From Candidatus Dormiibacterota bacterium (GTDB lineage Bacteria; Vulcanimicrobiota; Vulcanimicrobiia; Vulcanimicrobiales; Vulcanimicrobiaceae): a stretch of DNA of 64,000 bases. Below are positions 61,685 through 64,000 of this stretch, in pieces; the stretch's first letter is position 1; the number at the start of each line of letters is the position of its first letter. Under the pieces are notes generated by a model. That model searched no databases, was not told the origin of the DNA, and was given only the letters and a program-made list of their open reading frames with translations. Where the stretch lies: contig DATKRS010000003.1 of NCBI GenBank assembly GCA_035532035.1, forward strand, positions 23,548 to 87,547, given 5' to 3'. The position numbers and the translations under genes were made by a program.

Positions 61685-63156
61685 CGCAGCACTCCTACGA
61701 CCTCGTCGTCGTCGGGGCCGGCTCCGGCGGCTACGCTGCCGCGCGCACTGCGCGCGAGCTGGGGGCAAGCGTCGCCCTCGTCGACAAAGGACCGCTCGGG
61801 GGACTCTGCATCCTGCGGGGGTGCATGCCGAGCAAAGCGCTGCTCGCGTCCTCAGACGCGCTCTACGACGCGCGCGAGGCGCGTGCGATCGGCATCGACG
61901 CCGGCAATGCGACGCAGGACGTGCCGTTCATCGCCGCGCGCAAGCGCGGCCTCGTGCGTTCGTTCGCCGAGTATCGTATCGACGGCATCGCGACGTTTCC
62001 GCTCTACGAGGGCTCCGCGTCCTTCGTGTCGGCGCACGAACTGCGCGTGCGTCATCACGGCGCCGCATCGTCGCGTCACCCCGAGCATGTGGAAGGACGC
62101 CACACGATTTTGCAGGCGAAGTCCTTCATTATCGCCACCGGAAGCGTCGTCGCGCCGCCGATCGTGCCAGGATTAGCCGAAGCCGGTTATCTCGACAGCG
62201 ACGCGGTCCTGGAGCTCGAGAGGATTCCGAAATCGGTGATCGTGCTCGGTGGGGGCTATACGGCCTGCGAGCTGGGCCAGTTTCTCTCGCGCATGGGCGC
62301 CCGCACGACGATGGTCGTTCGCAGCGCACTGCTGAGCCATTCCGACGAAGATGTCAGCGATACGCTCGAAGCTGCCTACCGCGAGGACGGCATCGAGATC
62401 GTCAAAGGCGCGCGGCTCGACCGCGTCGAGCGTCGAGGGACTGAAAAGATCGTGCACGTCACGGTCGACGGCGTGGAGCGTGCCGTCGCGGCGGAGGAAA
62501 TCTTCTACGCGCTTGGTCGCGTTCCTAACGTCGACGGGCTGAAGCTGGAGGCCGCCGGCGTGAAGTACGGTCCACTACGCGGCGTCGAGATCGACGCAAC
62601 GTTGCGTTCGAACGTACGCAACGTATTCGCCATCGGCGACGTAACCGCTGAGTTCCTCCTCGTGCACATTGCGATCTACCAAGGCGAGATCGCCGCGCGC
62701 AACGCGATTCTCGACGGTGACGAAGCCGCCGACTACCGCGTTTTCTCGGCGCACACGATCTTCTGCGATCCGCAGGTAGCGCGCGTGGGAAAGAGCGAGA
62801 AGGCCTTGAAGGCTGCGAAGATTCCGTACGTCGTTGGGAGGTACGATTTCGCGGAACACGGCAAAGCGATGTGTCTCGGCAAGACGAAGGGCTTCGTGAA
62901 GATCGTTGCCGACGGGCGGAGCGGCGAGATCCTCGGGGCCACCGTCGTCGGCACCCAAGGCTCCGAGCTTATCCACGAGATGATCGTGGCAATGCACTAC
63001 CGCGCGACGGTGCAGGAGTTCATGCGGATCCCGCACCTTCACCCGACGCTAGCGGAGATCTGGACCTACCCTGCGGAAATGTGCGCGGCGCGGCTTGGAA
63101 TGAAGGCGCCGGGTGACGAGCAGATGGAAGTCGCAACGAGTGGAACCCCCGCGTAA
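61681..63156 (+). CDS. Dihydrolipoamide dehydrogenase/mercuric reductase-like flavoprotein with repeat insertion
   Basis: 491 residues from ATG 61681. FAD motif DLVVVGAGSGGYAAARTA, redox disulfide C43-x4-C48 (GLCILRGCMPSKALL), NAD(P) motif VIVLGGGYTACELGQFLSRM, FAD loop RNVFAIGDVTAEFLLVHIAI, and the C-terminal dimer/base motif IPHLHPTLAEIWTYP with the active-site His. About 14 residues at 128-141 (AASSRHPEHVEGRH) are an in-frame copy of the dispersed repeat; related proteins would run straight from LRVR to ILQAKSFIIATGS. Acts as a disulfide or flavin reductase; substrate unknown. Confidence 0.88.
   Translation: MTQHSYDLVVVGAGSGGYAAARTARELGASVALVDKGPLGGLCILRGCMPSKALLASSDALYDAREARAIGIDAGNATQDVPFIAARKRGLVRSFAEYRIDGIATFPLYEGSASFVSAHELRVRHHGAASSRHPEHVEGRHTILQAKSFIIATGSVVAPPIVPGLAEAGYLDSDAVLELERIPKSVIVLGGGYTACELGQFLSRMGARTTMVVRSALLSHSDEDVSDTLEAAYREDGIEIVKGARLDRVERRGTEKIVHVTVDGVERAVAAEEIFYALGRVPNVDGLKLEAAGVKYGPLRGVEIDATLRSNVRNVFAIGDVTAEFLLVHIAIYQGEIAARNAILDGDEAADYRVFSAHTIFCDPQVARVGKSEKALKAAKIPYVVGRYDFAEHGKAMCLGKTKGFVKIVADGRSGEILGATVVGTQGSELIHEMIVAMHYRATVQEFMRIPHLHPTLAEIWTYPAEMCAARLGMKAPGDEQMEVATSGTPA
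62062..62103. repeat. Dispersed repeat copy inserted within the flavoprotein gene
   Basis: Core GTCACCCCGAGC (62075-62086) and GGAAGGACGC (62091-62100), a shortened copy of the same element as at 29378, 31879, 36537 and 51702. It has length divisible by three and is read through as SSRHPEHVEGRH. Confidence 0.7.
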
Positions 63157-63157
63157 C

Positions 63158-64000
63158 GTGACCGCGACGGCGCAGCACCTGCGCGTCGCTCTCGTCCAGA
63201 CCAAGCCACTCAAAGGACGCTACGCCGAGAACCTCGCGGCGATCCAGAGCGCGTTCGCGCAGATCGCGACGAACGTCGATCTCGTCGTGTTACCGGAGGC
63301 AGCGCTATCGGGATACTTTCTTGAAGGCGCCGTCTACGAGGTCGCGCTGCCGGCGCAGCGCTTCGCCGAGGATCTCGCGCGGGCGTGGAAGGCCGCATGC
63401 GGAGATCGCCGCGTTGACCTGGTCTGCGGCTTCTTCGAGAACAGCGAGGGCACGTACTACAACAGTGCCGTCTACCTCGAGATCGAGCGCGGAAAGGCAC
63501 GCATCGTCCACGTACATCGTAAGATGTTTCTGCCCACGTACGGCGTGTTCGACGAAGGACGGTTTCTCTCGCGCGGTCGCCGGCTTCAGGTTTTCCCGAC
63601 GCGCTTTGGAACGATGGCGCTGTTGATCTGCGAGGACATCTGGCACGCGATCGTGCCGACGATCGCCGCGATCAAGGGCGCGCGAATTCTCCTCGTACCG
63701 AGCGCCGCGCCGGGACGTGGCGTCGAGTCGTCCGGCGAGCTCGGCTCGATTCTTCGCTGGCGAGAGATTCTCACTATTACTGCATCGGAGCATGGTGTTT
63801 TCATTCTTTACGCCGGCCTGACGGGGTTCGAAGGCGGCAAGGGAATGACGGGCTCCTCGTGCGCGATCGATCCGCGCGGGGAGGTACTCGTCAGCGCGCC
63901 CGCGACTGAGCCCTGCATTCTCCTCGCGGACTTGGATCTGCGCGAGATCGATATTGCGCGCGCCTCGCTGCCGCTTCTCGGCGATCTCGAGGCGGTGCTG
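63158..64000 (+). CDS. Nitrilase-superfamily amidohydrolase, 3' end outside window
   Basis: The frame from GTG 63158 is open to the last base (281 codons so far). It starts RVALVQTKPLKGRYAENLAA and has the Glu-Lys-Cys triad: E in VVLPEAALSGYFLEGAVYEV, K in HVHRKMFLPTYGVFDEGRFL, C in ALLICEDIWHAIVPTIAA. The pattern PTYGVFDEGRF with CEDIWH matches glutaminase-like nitrilases that act with NAD synthetase, so it may be NadE-associated or a free-standing amidase. The C-terminal ends of the family (RASLPLLGDLEAVL) is just visible. It starts two bases after the flavoprotein gene. Confidence 0.85.
   Translation, partial: MTATAQHLRVALVQTKPLKGRYAENLAAIQSAFAQIATNVDLVVLPEAALSGYFLEGAVYEVALPAQRFAEDLARAWKAACGDRRVDLVCGFFENSEGTYYNSAVYLEIERGKARIVHVHRKMFLPTYGVFDEGRFLSRGRRLQVFPTRFGTMALLICEDIWHAIVPTIAAIKGARILLVPSAAPGRGVESSGELGSILRWREILTITASEHGVFILYAGLTGFEGGKGMTGSSCAIDPRGEVLVSAPATEPCILLADLDLREIDIARASLPLLGDLEAVL

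Overview
The window is a 64 kb, high-GC, gene-dense bacterial chromosome segment with short intergenic gaps, many 1-20 base overlaps between consecutive genes, and frequent GTG and TTG starts. The gene content is that of a free-living aerobic heterotroph: GatCAB transamidosome, MEP isoprenoid genes, a molybdenum-cofactor gene, FBPase class II, an archaeal-type ProRS and an Amj-type lipid II flippase. I cannot assign a phylum from sequence alone. The overall look (rpoB apart from rpoC, scattered copies of a GTCACCCTGAGC...GTCGAAGGGCG repeat) suggests a poorly cultured lineage such as Eremiobacterota, Dormibacterota or Chloroflexota. That is inference. There are no rRNA genes, CRISPR arrays, prophages or insertion sequences. 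One tRNA gene is present, tRNA-Pro(GGG).

Layout. 1-13.6 kb is information processing: the 3' end of an error-prone DNA polymerase (dnaE2), moaA, an orphan membrane protein, then a tight + strand run rlmD-gatC-gatA-gatB-mutS2-tyrS, followed by hslO, aroQ and an HU gene. 13.6-24.7 kb holds a small conserved protein, tRNA-Pro, and a long - strand operon (23863 down to about 14145). That operon encodes CoA-acylating semialdehyde dehydrogenase, PreT, PreA, dihydropyrimidinase, beta-ureidopropionase, an NCS1 permease, a class III aminotransferase and a DUF488 protein. Together these can take up uracil or thymine and degrade them reductively to acetyl-CoA or propionyl-CoA. A degenerate alkyltransferase fused to DUF3175 is divergent from it.

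24.7-32.3 kb is accessory: a Met/His-rich periplasmic protein, dienelactone hydrolase, RNase HI-like protein, polysaccharide deacetylase, a STAS remnant, DUF3465, GNAT, a stand-alone LigD-polymerase-like protein that has lost its catalytic Asp pair, csrA, a cysteine-dioxygenase-like cupin and a small membrane protein behind a 27-bp perfect palindrome. 32.3-36.6 kb is rpoB alone, with its own promoter, leader and terminator. 37.4-39.2 kb is a toxin-antitoxin island (mazEF-like and phd-vapC-like). Between its two modules lies a chimeric remnant made of the 5' end of the LigD-like gene joined to the 3' end of a vapC.

39.9-47.7 kb is the housekeeping operon rpsB-tsf-pyrH-frr-(small ORF)-cdsA-dxr-rseP-ispG plus a stalk-domain protein; uppS is missing from its usual place. 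47.8-64 kb holds a membrane GAF protein, an amino-acid permease, cobalamin adenosyltransferase, proS, an M16 peptidase, amj, a TPR lipoprotein, a Uma2 protein, a three-gene GT-C/GtrA glycosylation operon on the - strand, glpX, a dihydrolipoamide-dehydrogenase-like flavoprotein carrying an in-frame repeat insertion, and the start of a nitrilase-family gene that runs off the window.

The least ordinary items are the LigD-like degenerate protein and its chimeric relic in the toxin-antitoxin island, the inactive-looking MGMT/DUF3175 fusion, the isolated rpoB with a leader that could attenuate, and the repeat element translated as part of the flavoprotein.
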